Shown: piece after piece, positions 47,465 to 57,038 of the stretch
How the letters are laid out: each line of letters begins with the position of its first letter
Numbering within the stretch: position 1 is the stretch's first letter
NCBI RefSeq assembly: GCF_001548375.1
Contig: NZ_AP017295.1
Span: forward strand, 3,444,501 to 3,508,500
Length of the DNA: 64,000 nt
Source of the DNA: Nostoc sp. NIES-3756
GTDB taxonomy: Bacteria; Cyanobacteriota; Cyanobacteriia; Cyanobacteriales; Nostocaceae
Direction of reading: 5' to 3'
Program-made: the position numbers and the translations under genes
The notes under the pieces: generated by a model
The model's input: only the letters and a program-made list of their open reading frames with translations
Told to the model about the DNA's origin: nothing
The model's database searches: none

Positions 47465-49651
47465 TTAGCTTTTAAGTGATTTGATTAGTGTTATTTTATA
47501 TTTTCTTTTTTGATACTCTTCCTTATTGCCTTTCCGTAAAAACATCTCTGCTGCTGTCTGAAAATCTTGAATTGCTGATTGTATATTTCCTGTTTTTTCA
47601 TAAACTCCACCTCGATTAGTATAAAAACTAGGTTCTTCAGGATTAAGTTCTATAGCTTTAGTAAAATCTTTGATTGCCGACTGAAAACTATTTAAATTAA
47701 AGTTGGCAAATCCCCGAAGATTATAGTAGTTAGCATCGCTGGGATTTATTTGTATAGCTTTATTAAGATCATTAACTACAGTTTGATAGCTTTTAAGTTG
47801 ATAAAAAGCAAGACCTCGATTACTATAAAAATATGAAATACTAGAATCAAGGGCAATAGCTTTATTAAAGCTTTCAACTGCTAATGTATAATTTTTTATG
47901 CGATGATAAGTAACTCCTATTGTATTATAATATTCTGATTTATAAGGAGCTAAATAAATTGCTTGTTTATAATTATTAAGTGCAAATTCATATTTTTTAA
48001 TTTGGCTATAAGCCAGTCCTCTTTGGTAATAAATTTCTGCATCCTTCTGAATTAAGCTAAGTGCTTGATTATAGTCACTAATAGCTGTAACATATTGACC
48101 ATTTTTAGCTTTTGTTTTGCCTCTTTCAAAGTACGCTTTAGTAAGAAATTTATTAACTATATTTGTATTTTGATAATTAATTATAAGTACATTTTCAAAA
48201 TCATTAATGGCTTGTTCATATTTTCTTTTACGGTAGTTTTTTATTCCTCTTTGATAAAATATTTGACTCCTGTAATCTAAACTTATAGATTTATTAGAGA
48301 TTTTTATTTTTCCCTTTGATGGTTCTAAAAATTGTTGACTATACCAATTTATTGTAAAAAAAGGAATAAAAACATCTAAAATTATAATTTTGATTAATAA
48401 AATACCTATTAAAGAAATAGAATATGCTATTAATTTGTTTTTCTTAGTAAAAATAAAAGTTAGATAATTATGAATAGCTTTTATAATTGCATATTTTTTT
48501 TTATTTATAGATTGAATTAGATTCTTTTGTTCTAGCTTTATTATTAATTTTATCTTCTTAGTAACGGAAGAGAAATTTGAATTTGATATTTGTTGTTGCA
48601 ATTGTAATTCTATTTGTGCAGGTGTAATATAATTAGTAATATTTGGAAAAATGTCACATCCTAATTGATTTGTACGTTCGCACCAATAGCAATTACCATA
48701 AATTTTGCTATAGGAATGATTTGCGATATGAACACAAGTTTTCAAATCAGAAAGAGCTAATTTTAGCGCATTACACCAATCTTGTGCAGATGGACGTAAT
48801 ATAGGTGAATTATGCCCATCATTAAAACATTTTAAAAATAATTTCTGAATTTCAGGGTGGACAACCTTTAGAGGAATTATATTTTGAGTAAGTTGTAGAG
48901 GAGTGTTTCGTCCATATAACCAAAAACCTTGGCGAATAAGCTCATTCTGTTCTGGCACATCTCCATAACCAGTCCACTTTCCTATGAATGGATGGTAGCC
49001 AAATAGTAAATGATGAATTACTACAGCTAGCCTAAAGCGGTCATGGTATCTAGTTTGATTAATAGAAGATAAATTTTTATTCAGCAATTCAGGAGGAGTA
49101 AAACCTTCTAGACCAACAGCACAACGGTAAATTATTCCCTCAATAGAGTCACTGACTTGAAAAGAGTCAGTATCAATAATAGAAATCAATCCTTGATCAT
49201 TTACCAAGATATTTTTTGGATTTATATCGCCAACAATATAGCCTTTAGCATGAAGCTCACTGATGATTAAAGCAAGATTATATGCAGCTGTATGTAAGTA
49301 ATACCAGTTAAAGCCTGGAGCTTGCTTTAAACGATATTGAGGGTTATAAACATATAGAAGTTCTTTTGCTTGGTTAATAGCAGGCATTATAAAACCAACA
49401 CAATTGCCATTGCCATCCATTAGCAAGTCTTTCACCCAAGCAATAGAAATATGATTTTGAGTATTAGTTGGATCTTCTGGTGGATTGGCCAACATTAATT
49501 GTAGTTTTTTTAAATGCTCTGGCTTGGGAAAATGATAAATTTTAGCTAAATATCCGCTAAAATTAGTTTGCCAAACTTCTCCTTCACCGCTACTAGCCAA
49601 CCTTTTTTCTAAGGAAATGTAACGTCCTTTGCTATCATAGTAATAAGTCAT
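47465..49651 (-). CDS. YegI-like divergent protein kinase with membrane anchor and TPR domain
   Basis: 728 residues. Glycine loop ASSGEGEVWQT (19-29), invariant Lys in YLAKIYH (K37), a catalytic loop of non-RD type in GYIVGDINPKNILV (D142, N147), and DTD in place of DFG (SIIDTDSFQV, D160/D162). These features match the YegI/TerY-P kinase family. A Cys-containing linker (GNCYWCERTNQLGC) could bind metal. A membrane segment lies at about 408-435 (AYSISLIGILLIKIIILDVF). At least six TPR units (YYQRGLAYSQIKKYEFALNN and others) occupy 465-715. It is the last gene of the minus-strand block, 30 bp after the PP2C-like gene. Confidence 0.82.
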   Translation of the reverse strand: MTYYYDSKGRYISLEKRLASSGEGEVWQTNFSGYLAKIYHFPKPEHLKKLQLMLANPPEDPTNTQNHISIAWVKDLLMDGNGNCVGFIMPAINQAKELLYVYNPQYRLKQAPGFNWYYLHTAAYNLALIISELHAKGYIVGDINPKNILVNDQGLISIIDTDSFQVSDSIEGIIYRCAVGLEGFTPPELLNKNLSSINQTRYHDRFRLAVVIHHLLFGYHPFIGKWTGYGDVPEQNELIRQGFWLYGRNTPLQLTQNIIPLKVVHPEIQKLFLKCFNDGHNSPILRPSAQDWCNALKLALSDLKTCVHIANHSYSKIYGNCYWCERTNQLGCDIFPNITNYITPAQIELQLQQQISNSNFSSVTKKIKLIIKLEQKNLIQSINKKKYAIIKAIHNYLTFIFTKKNKLIAYSISLIGILLIKIIILDVFIPFFTINWYSQQFLEPSKGKIKISNKSISLDYRSQIFYQRGIKNYRKRKYEQAINDFENVLIINYQNTNIVNKFLTKAYFERGKTKAKNGQYVTAISDYNQALSLIQKDAEIYYQRGLAYSQIKKYEFALNNYKQAIYLAPYKSEYYNTIGVTYHRIKNYTLAVESFNKAIALDSSISYFYSNRGLAFYQLKSYQTVVNDLNKAIQINPSDANYYNLRGFANFNLNSFQSAIKDFTKAIELNPEEPSFYTNRGGVYEKTGNIQSAIQDFQTAAEMFLRKGNKEEYQKRKYKITLIKSLKS

Positions 49652-49681
49652 AATAGAGTAATTTTAAACATACTTCCAAAT

Positions 49682-50905
49682 TTAATGATATGACAGTAAC
49701 TCAGCAGTGAAACAACCTAAACAAAAGCCAAACAGAGCCGTACCAAAAGTCCACGCTATAACTTCTCTAATTTGATATATATTTTTTAATCTTTTTTTTA
49801 AAGTCTTACCTTCTAAAGATGGATGTAAAATCTTGTACCTACTTATATTTTTTTTAAAAAACCATCGTAGTACTTTGTTAAAAGTAATTAAAGAGATTAA
49901 AACAAGAGATATTAATATAATTACCAAAAAAATTAAAACTAAAATACCTTGCTGTTTTGAAAAAAGGCGAAATAAACAGCCAGCAAATACATGAGATATA
50001 AAACTAACAGTTATAAAATCTCCAGGAATTTCTTTATCTATTTCTTGTTGACTAAAATTGGATTTTACATAGGGTTTAGATGTATCAGTTTTTTCCGAAA
50101 TCAGTTCTTCATAATAACATAATAGTAAGGTTTTATCATCATCGCTATGATCATTAAAATATTCTGATATTAACAATTTTTCAACATCTTTTTTTTCTTG
50201 AACAAGATTTTCAGCTATTGCTACACCATCTTCAAAAGGTTTAAAAAAACCTTTAAAAGGTTCCCAATTTTGCAGGTTGATTGCTAGTCGTTCTAAACCG
50301 TCTGTTGAAGCACAAATAAATTTTATCTTATTTGATATTACATCTATTTTCATCTCAAGCTGTGCATTTTGAGATGTCACAAAATTTGTTTCATTTACGT
50401 ATTCTCCTTTATCAGGTTTAAATAATAATTTATAATTTGAACTTATAGGGCGTATTACAATAAAACCATCACCAATCTGCATTGCAGCAATCCAATAAGG
50501 AGTGGCAATAAATGCTAACAGAGTACAAGCTAATTCATGTATTGTATATTTTTCATACTCTGCTTTTTCCTTTAAATTTTCCTTAACTTTAAAGTAGACT
50601 CCATAAAAAATTTCCTTAGCCAATTCTTTAGATATTGCATGTTGTAAATTTTTTTCGTTATATTCTTCAATCCATGTTTTTAAATATAAAAGGGTAGTTT
50701 GTACTGATAATTCAGCACCAATTTGAGAGTATTTAGCACTACCTGCACCATCTGCTACTGCACCTATAATTACATCTTCAACAGTGCAAAAGTTACTATA
50801 ATCTTGACATAGCTTTCCATATTTAATATGACTAGCTCCTGGTACAGAGCTTGCAATAGGTTTCCACACAGTAATATATCCTCTTAAACATGTGCTTGAC
50901 ACCAA
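49682..50905 (-). CDS. PP2C-like Ser/Thr phosphatase with C-terminal membrane segments (YegK-like)
   Basis: 407 residues from a TTG at 50905 that overlaps the vWA gene by 22 bases (GTG at 50902 is an alternative). PP2C metal-site motifs: KLCQDYSNF, IIGAVADGAGSAKYSQIGAE (D52, G53), CASTDGLERLA, and a late acidic motif HSDDDKTLLLC. A spacer leads to hydrophobic segments at about 317-345 (GILVLIFLVIILISLVLISL) and about 385-405. It likely removes phosphates placed by the adjacent kinase, at the membrane. The overlap suggests translational coupling with the vWA gene. Confidence 0.82.
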   Translation of the reverse strand: MVSSTCLRGYITVWKPIASSVPGASHIKYGKLCQDYSNFCTVEDVIIGAVADGAGSAKYSQIGAELSVQTTLLYLKTWIEEYNEKNLQHAISKELAKEIFYGVYFKVKENLKEKAEYEKYTIHELACTLLAFIATPYWIAAMQIGDGFIVIRPISSNYKLLFKPDKGEYVNETNFVTSQNAQLEMKIDVISNKIKFICASTDGLERLAINLQNWEPFKGFFKPFEDGVAIAENLVQEKKDVEKLLISEYFNDHSDDDKTLLLCYYEELISEKTDTSKPYVKSNFSQQEIDKEIPGDFITVSFISHVFAGCLFRLFSKQQGILVLIFLVIILISLVLISLITFNKVLRWFFKKNISRYKILHPSLEGKTLKKRLKNIYQIREVIAWTFGTALFGFCLGCFTAELLSYH

Positions 50906-51546
50906 CCCACAGGAGGAAGAGATACCATTCCACTTCCCGGCTTACTATTAGAAACTTGTCTTATTGATTGACTTAGCCAGACAAACATATTTTTAAAATC
51001 CAGCCCATTCAACAATAATGGAGGACGCTCAGGTGTCGCAATTTGGTTAAGAATATTCATATCTGCGCCTTTAACACCAACGGCAAAGAAACAAATTTTA
51101 CGATTTATATCCGCATTCCTAACACGTTGTGCGGTATTTTTCCAATTATCAGTTGGTGCGCCATCAGTAATCAGCCATACCCAAGGGCGATAATATTGAA
51201 TACCGCTATCCCTATAAATTTCTTTACGCTCTTCTAACAAATCCAAACCATACTCAATTGCTTCTCCCATAGGAGTTGCACCAGAAGCTTCTAGCAGAGG
51301 TGGCATAAATTGATCAATAGTTACAAAACTTTGAACCAAACTTACTGAACCGCCAAAACTAATGATAGCAACTTCTACTCTCAAAGAGGCTAACCCGTCT
51401 TCTTTTACACATTCTTTAAATGTAAAAATCCCTTTGTTTAACTCTTGAATTGCTTGGCCATCCATTGAACCAGAAGAGTCAAGTAATAATATCACAGGGC
51501 ATCGTGGTTCGGGGTTGAAAACAAATTCTGGTTTTCCTACAGGCAT
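50884..51546 (-). CDS. TerY/YegL-like von Willebrand factor A domain protein
   Basis: 220 residues. It is essentially one vWA domain. The metal ion-dependent adhesion site is intact: VILLLDSSGSMDGQAI (D23, S25, S27), the Thr in EASGATPMGEAIEYGL, and the Asp in VWLITDGAPTDNWKNTA. FFAVGVKGADMNILNQIATP and PPLLLNGLDFKNMFVWLSQS near the end are typical of TerY. In E. coli the homologous triad is YegL-YegK-YegI, in the same order as here. It probably acts as adaptor or target of the phospho-switch. Confidence 0.9.
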   Translation of the reverse strand: MPVGKPEFVFNPEPRCPVILLLDSSGSMDGQAIQELNKGIFTFKECVKEDGLASLRVEVAIISFGGSVSLVQSFVTIDQFMPPLLEASGATPMGEAIEYGLDLLEERKEIYRDSGIQYYRPWVWLITDGAPTDNWKNTAQRVRNADINRKICFFAVGVKGADMNILNQIATPERPPLLLNGLDFKNMFVWLSQSIRQVSNSKPGSGMVSLPPVGWCQAHV

Positions 51547-52171
51547 TTGTCTTTATACTTAAATACTTGCAATTACCATTATCTGTACTGATTTTGAACT
51601 TCAAAACGGTATAAATACATAACTTTACTATTTCTTAATAAGCATAGGTTAAAATCCTTATAGTGTAGGCTTTTATAAATCCATAAAAATTTGCTTGTTT
51701 CAGTTTTTACTCATTTTGTGATTCGATTGGTAAATCATAACTTAATCTAAAATTTATACCAAAGAATAAAAGTGTAGGAACAGAAAACTAAAATAAAATG
51801 GCGCAGTAAGCTCCTTTTATATTGAACTTGATTGGTACTTTCTGTTGATAAAGAATACGATGTCAATAAATCTCTCATATCAATTTAGATTTATTTAATC
51901 ACCCAAACTATTACAATGTTTCAGTTTACGTTTTCACTTTTTGTTTATAATTTTAGTTTTTGTTAGACAATTGACTTTCAAATAAGTAAGCACAAACAAA
52001 CTAAATTATGTAAAGAAAAATGAATCAACTTAAAACCTTCTTCTCTCGTGCTTCTTGCCTTACTCTAGCGATAATTTTTTCTAACCACCAACTTATGAGT
52101 TAAATTAAAGTGTCAAAATTAACCTCATTATTGTTTGCCTAAAGTTATAATACAGGAACAAATTTACAGCT
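51547..52171. other. 625-bp AT-rich intergenic region upstream of the vWA-PP2C-kinase triad
   Basis: No gene or IS fragment. It should contain a promoter of the triad, separate from that of the upstream two genes. No regulatory motif recognised. Confidence 0.5.
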
Positions 52172-53494
52172 TCATACAAGTGCTAAAGTTTCCTCTGTGT
52201 TCGATTCATCTCTTACTCTGAAATAGTAATAAAGATTCGCAATGGTCATATCAGAGGCTTGTTGTAGGTTTCTCTGAACTAATCTATTGTGACCAGTAGC
52301 ATGAGCTTGTTGGTTGATATAGACTTCGTACTCCTGACGCAAAACAGGTTTGAACAAGAATATTAATTGATCAAGGATAGAGTAGAAATGTGAATTTTTA
52401 GCTAAATCTTCGTATATTAATTCTTCGGGAGGTACTAATGGTACCGTTGTAGATTGATGAGTATCTAAAAAACTAGCTAGTTCTAATGTATTCCAATTCT
52501 TTCTAGCTAAGAGTTTCATTTCCATCTCTGAAAGTGAGTGTACCCAATCAACCTGTGCTTGCCATATCTCCAAAATGGCTAAATCATGTTTGCAAATCCG
52601 GCTAATTTCAGGAAAAAGAAAACTAAGCTCATCATATGATTCACAATTATTAATTACTGTACATATTTGTTCCTTAATTTTATTCCTGAGATGGCAAAGT
52701 TGATCACTAACAGCTAGCACCTCATTTTGTATTTGATATGTCACAATAATTGCTTGTTCAATTGCCCAAGCACATTCAAATCTGCGAAGTTGCCCAGGTG
52801 CAGAGGTTGCCTCCAATGATTGAGAATTAATATAATCTTCTAATACCTTAAACAACATTTCCCTTGCGCTATCAAATTCAGCATATCTATGACTAGTATT
52901 TTGTATTGTTAATGCTGTTTGTAAGCGATTAATTGCTTCTATAAACACTTTATATGCTTGTAGTAAAATTGTACAATGCTGTTTAAAATTATCATTGTAA
53001 ACTACTTCTTTGACAATTTGCCGAATTTCAGACTTTTGGTTTTTAAAAATCTGTTGTAAATCAATAAAACCATTTCTGACTTCTAGCTGCATTTCCTCAG
53101 CTTTTTTTTTAAGTTTTAGTGCTTGGTGTAACTTCACTGCCTCTAGTGCAATACTAGGTGTTCTGCTCAACTCAATCAAGGCTATAGTTGCTTGTAAAAC
53201 TTCTAAGTTTGTTTGAAGTGATTGTAAAGCAGCCCTTACAAAACCATTTTGTTGAGATATTTCGGAGGAAGTTATATGATTTTGCACCATGTATACCCCT
53301 GTCATCAAGAATTGAACGGGTACAACAAGTGGTGATATAGGATAACTGTCAACTAGAATTCCATCTGCATGAGCAACAAAACTTCCAGATACAGTATCTC
53401 GTACTATACCAATAGAAATTCCATTACTTAATATTTCTGTGTATTTACCAACTTCAATGCCAGCTTTAATAGCAGGTGTAAATTCAAACAGCAT
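52172..53494 (-). CDS. Unrecognised helical protein in the TerB-dynamin/TerY-P block
   Basis: 440 residues from the ATG at 53494 (MLFEFTPAIKAGIEVGKYTE); a GTG at 53524 would add ten residues. The N-terminal ~80 residues have extended-strand character (GISIGIVRDTVSGSFVAHAD, SPLVVPVQFLMTGVYMV). The rest is alpha-helical with likely coiled coils (about 90-160, ALKLKKKAEEMQLEVRNGFI). No membrane helix, P-loop or catalytic motif was seen. I cannot assign a family. Its position between the dynamin-like gene and the triad, on the same strand, suggests a shared role, which is inference. Confidence 0.7.
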   Translation of the reverse strand: MLFEFTPAIKAGIEVGKYTEILSNGISIGIVRDTVSGSFVAHADGILVDSYPISPLVVPVQFLMTGVYMVQNHITSSEISQQNGFVRAALQSLQTNLEVLQATIALIELSRTPSIALEAVKLHQALKLKKKAEEMQLEVRNGFIDLQQIFKNQKSEIRQIVKEVVYNDNFKQHCTILLQAYKVFIEAINRLQTALTIQNTSHRYAEFDSAREMLFKVLEDYINSQSLEATSAPGQLRRFECAWAIEQAIIVTYQIQNEVLAVSDQLCHLRNKIKEQICTVINNCESYDELSFLFPEISRICKHDLAILEIWQAQVDWVHSLSEMEMKLLARKNWNTLELASFLDTHQSTTVPLVPPEELIYEDLAKNSHFYSILDQLIFLFKPVLRQEYEVYINQQAHATGHNRLVQRNLQQASDMTIANLYYYFRVRDESNTEETLALV

Positions 53495-53524
53495 ATTGTA
53501 CTTCGGAAAAGGTAGATGTTGCAC

Positions 53525-54002
53525 CTGGACAGAGGAACCCTAAAGAATATGGAGAGTAAGGAGATAGGAAAAACCTATGCTACTACCTACAATAATTACC
53601 TTCATAAATAATATCCTCAGTATTATCACTAAATTATGCTATTACTGGTATTAACTGAGATGTTGCAAAATGCGGCACTTTATAAACCTTTACTGATTAA
53701 TAAGTATTTCAATCCTTAATTCATCTTATTTCTGTCTTAATGCGAACTTGACTTTTAAAAATAAAAAAATTTTATAAAAACATCATGAGTTAATAGAGAG
53801 ATTAAATAGCACAAAAAGTTAATCTTAGCTTGGAATAATTTACATAATTAGCAATTTAAAATGGTGTATATTCTGTACTTGTATGTCAATTCAATTTATG
53901 AATATCGCTATCTTGATGAATGTTTTAAACTCTTTTAGTGATATATTATACTCTATGTTGCAATGATTACTTTACAGTAATCATAGTAGGGCAAGAGAAA
54001 AT
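53525..54002. other. Intergenic region between the dynamin-like gene and the helical protein gene
   Basis: 478 bp, AT-rich, without a gene. Near its right end atgattact (53963-53971) and agtaatcat (53976-53984) form a 9-bp hairpin 20 bp after the dynamin-like stop, possibly a weak terminator. The rest should hold the promoter of the 52172-53494 gene. Confidence 0.45.
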
Positions 54003-56549
54003 CTATTTAATTTCTGTTTTTATAATTATTTTATTCATGTCTTCTCCATACCAAAGTGTAATATCTTTGCTAATTTTTTTATTGATTTGCTCAAGTTCTT
54101 CACACTTATTTAAAATATGAGACTTAGTTGCATAATATTGTTCCAGCATTTCTTGATGAGATTTCTCTTGTTGCTCTAAAACCTTCTCATATGCGTATAT
54201 CACTCCTTCAAATACTCGACTTACTGATTCAACTTTAGTATCAAAAAACTTTTCAATATTTTCTTGTAATTTTTGATAAATTTTATATAATGATTCATCA
54301 AACTTTTGCAATCCTGTCTCTAAAACAGATATTTTAATTTCTTCATGAAATCCATTATCATCCTGTATAAAACTTGTCAAAGAACCAGTAATGACACCAG
54401 CAATGTTAGTTAATGCTAGTGGTATAAAGTCCACTCCTGTGAACACTAATAATTCACCTTTTAATGCAGCACTAAAATCAACAGTATCTAATTCAATTAA
54501 TTGTTCAGTAATATTATTGATAGAGAGTTTAAGTTCTTGACTATATACAGTATTCTTTTGTGCTTGAATTGAATCTAACTCATAGCTAATATCTTTATTT
54601 AATATCATTAAGTTTTGTTTTAAAATTATATTTTTTAATTCATTATTAATCCAATCATCAATTTCATTTGATAAATCTTTAACAAAGCACTGAATATAAT
54701 CACGAATTAATTTATCTTGTTTCCAAAAAAGTTTATGTTCAGACTTCCATTGCTCACTTCTTAAAAGCATACGTTCTTCCAAGCCCTCATTCCACTGATT
54801 CCATGAAATTCTCGCTTGTTCAAGAGCTTGCTCTATAATTTGAATTGTTAATAAAGTTATCTTGACATCCCGTCCACTGAAACCTCCTATTTGCTCTAAA
54901 ATTGTAATTTTTTCTTGTTCAGCAATTTTTATTTTATTTTCTAGATCATTTTTAAATTCATTCATTTTTTTAATAATTTTCTTAATTAAATTATTAAGCT
55001 GTTCAGACAATGGCTGAAGTTTTAATTTTCCACGTTCCATAACCAAAAATCTTTCAATTGCTTTCACAAAATCATTGAAAGACTTTTTATATTCATCTTC
55101 GTAACCATTAAGAACTGCATTAAGTGCAGCTTGAGCAGAGATAAAGTGTATACGATTTCTACCAGCAATTATTGGTTCATCACCTTCAACAATTGTATAA
55201 ATTCGATTTTTAATGTGTTCACGACTTTTTTCTGTACTAATTAAATCTATAAAATTACATACGATAAATAAATTATTTGCAGGAGCTTCAGCCTTCCCGC
55301 CATTGAGTTCTATCCTCAATTGATTTAATAACTCACGTTCGCTTTGCGTTAATGGACGCGAAGCATTAGTAACAAAAATAGCAGCATCAATATGTTGAAG
55401 TAAATTTTGGGTAATAGCTGTCAGTTCAGGATTTTCGTTTAATCCTGGTGAATCAATTATTTCTACACCACTGTCGCATAATGATAAATTTGGGTGTTCA
55501 ACAATAATCTCTTCAATTGCATTTTCTGGTTTTTCTTCATTTAAATAACCAGTTAAAGTATTTTCACAAATATTTAATTTTTGTCGATACTCATCAAATG
55601 ATATCTCCTTTTCGCTTCCATTTTGATAACGACAGATTATCCTTTTTTGCGAACCATACTTTAATACTACTAATGTACCATTACAGGGAATCTCTTGCAT
55701 TGGTTGAATCTCTTCACCTAACAAAGCATTAACTAATGTTGATTTTCCTTGACTAAACTCGCCGATAATTGCTAGTCGAAATTTATGTAATTGGAACTTT
55801 CTTGATAACCCACTAACTTCGTTAATTAAATCTTTAGGAAGAAAACCGAGTTCATGACTAGTTTGAATTACCTGAAAAATATGTTCACAATAATTACCTA
55901 ACTGCTTGCTAAATTCTTGAAATTTTTTTAACCCCTCATAGTATATAGAAACACGCGGATATGTTATTTTATTTTTATAGTTAGATGGTAATTGGATATC
56001 TTCAGAATTAAGTTTTTGAGGTTGCAAAACAGTTAGTAAGTTATCTACCTCAGTAATAATTTCTAGATCAAAATTTTCTTGAGGGCTAAATACATTTGCC
56101 ACAACTGACAAATGTTGTGGTTTAATATTTAAGAATTGAGCTATTGTTTCTAAATACCTTTGCTCACGTAAACCCAATTTATTTTCAACTGTAGACATCT
56201 CGTAACCTAAGCCAATTAACAATAGTCGCTCTGATTCTGAAAGGACATTGGTTAGTGTTACTAACTCATTAAACTTTATATAAAGCTCATATTCTTTAAC
56301 TCCTTTAATCATTAAATATTTAAATCTAGGTGTATCACTTTCTAATATGGTAAAGCGGTCTAAAATTTCAACCAATTTTTGTTTTTCTTTATCTGTCACC
56401 ATACCATCAGCAAACATTACTCCTAATAGCACTGTAATTAAACTAGCAACAAACACAACTGATGGAGTAACATCGCGTTGGTTAATTTTCTGACCAGTGA
56501 CCTTTGATAAGAAGTTAACTACATTATTTTCAATTGACAATATGTTCAT
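54003..56549 (-). CDS. Dynamin-like GTPase with N-terminal TerB-like domain
   Basis: 848 residues from the ATG at 56549 (a TTG lies two codons upstream). Residues about 30-160 form a TerB-like helical domain with VLLGVMFADGMVTDKEKQKL and a second helical repeat. The GTPase follows: G1 IIGEFSQGKSTLVNALLGEE (about 264-283), a G2 Thr in PCNGTLVVLKYG, G3 IIDSPGLNENP (367-377) and G4-like VCNFIDLIS (432-440). The remainder is a long helical stalk (KIAEQEKITILEQIGGFSGR onward) with a hydrophobic patch near residue 710-740 (GVDFIPLALTNIAGVITGSL) suited to membrane insertion. Bacterial dynamin-like proteins remodel or protect membranes, and some act in phage defence. Confidence 0.85.
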   Translation of the reverse strand: MNILSIENNVVNFLSKVTGQKINQRDVTPSVVFVASLITVLLGVMFADGMVTDKEKQKLVEILDRFTILESDTPRFKYLMIKGVKEYELYIKFNELVTLTNVLSESERLLLIGLGYEMSTVENKLGLREQRYLETIAQFLNIKPQHLSVVANVFSPQENFDLEIITEVDNLLTVLQPQKLNSEDIQLPSNYKNKITYPRVSIYYEGLKKFQEFSKQLGNYCEHIFQVIQTSHELGFLPKDLINEVSGLSRKFQLHKFRLAIIGEFSQGKSTLVNALLGEEIQPMQEIPCNGTLVVLKYGSQKRIICRYQNGSEKEISFDEYRQKLNICENTLTGYLNEEKPENAIEEIIVEHPNLSLCDSGVEIIDSPGLNENPELTAITQNLLQHIDAAIFVTNASRPLTQSERELLNQLRIELNGGKAEAPANNLFIVCNFIDLISTEKSREHIKNRIYTIVEGDEPIIAGRNRIHFISAQAALNAVLNGYEDEYKKSFNDFVKAIERFLVMERGKLKLQPLSEQLNNLIKKIIKKMNEFKNDLENKIKIAEQEKITILEQIGGFSGRDVKITLLTIQIIEQALEQARISWNQWNEGLEERMLLRSEQWKSEHKLFWKQDKLIRDYIQCFVKDLSNEIDDWINNELKNIILKQNLMILNKDISYELDSIQAQKNTVYSQELKLSINNITEQLIELDTVDFSAALKGELLVFTGVDFIPLALTNIAGVITGSLTSFIQDDNGFHEEIKISVLETGLQKFDESLYKIYQKLQENIEKFFDTKVESVSRVFEGVIYAYEKVLEQQEKSHQEMLEQYYATKSHILNKCEELEQINKKISKDITLWYGEDMNKIIIKTEIK

Positions 56550-56676
56550 AAACAACTACTACTTTACTTGCTAGTTACAGTAATTACTATTTAATAGTTT
56601 TTAGTAAAAGACACTTTAAATGATTAACATAGTTATTTATAATAAATTATGTATAATTTATTATTTTTAATTATTT

Positions 56677-56842
56677 AGAAGTTATTTATAAAGTAAATAT
56701 GAAAGTTATAGCAGTACTTTATAACTATTTATAAAGTTTACCAATGTAATAATTAGTATTAAAGTACTACTCATTGGCTTTAACATTTACACACTTTTGT
56801 AAGGTAAATTAAGCGTTCATGCTTACTTTATAAATTACTTCT
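56677..56842. mobile_element. 166-bp MITE-like element upstream of the dynamin-like gene
   Basis: Ends agaagttatttataaagtaa (56677-56696, continuing to 56702) and the complementary ttactttataaattacttct (56823-56842) form 26-bp inverted repeats with three mismatches. The end sequence resembles the terminal repeat of the IS5-like remnant at 59282-59764 (gaggctatttataaagtaaa). No coding capacity. The rest of 56550-57038 is AT-rich with no gene. Confidence 0.6.
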
Positions 56843-57038
56843 TACAGAAGATTTTCTATTTAGTAATTATTTTAGCCTATGAGGTTAATTTTACTTTAGG
56901 TAAATATATAATATGTAAAACTAAATTTATTGGCAAGTTTAAAAACAACATAATAACTCTTAAAAGATAAAATAGTAATACCATACATTAACTTAGTAGA
57001 TAAAGCAATCAGGGCTGTTCATCCAAAAGAGGTAACTC

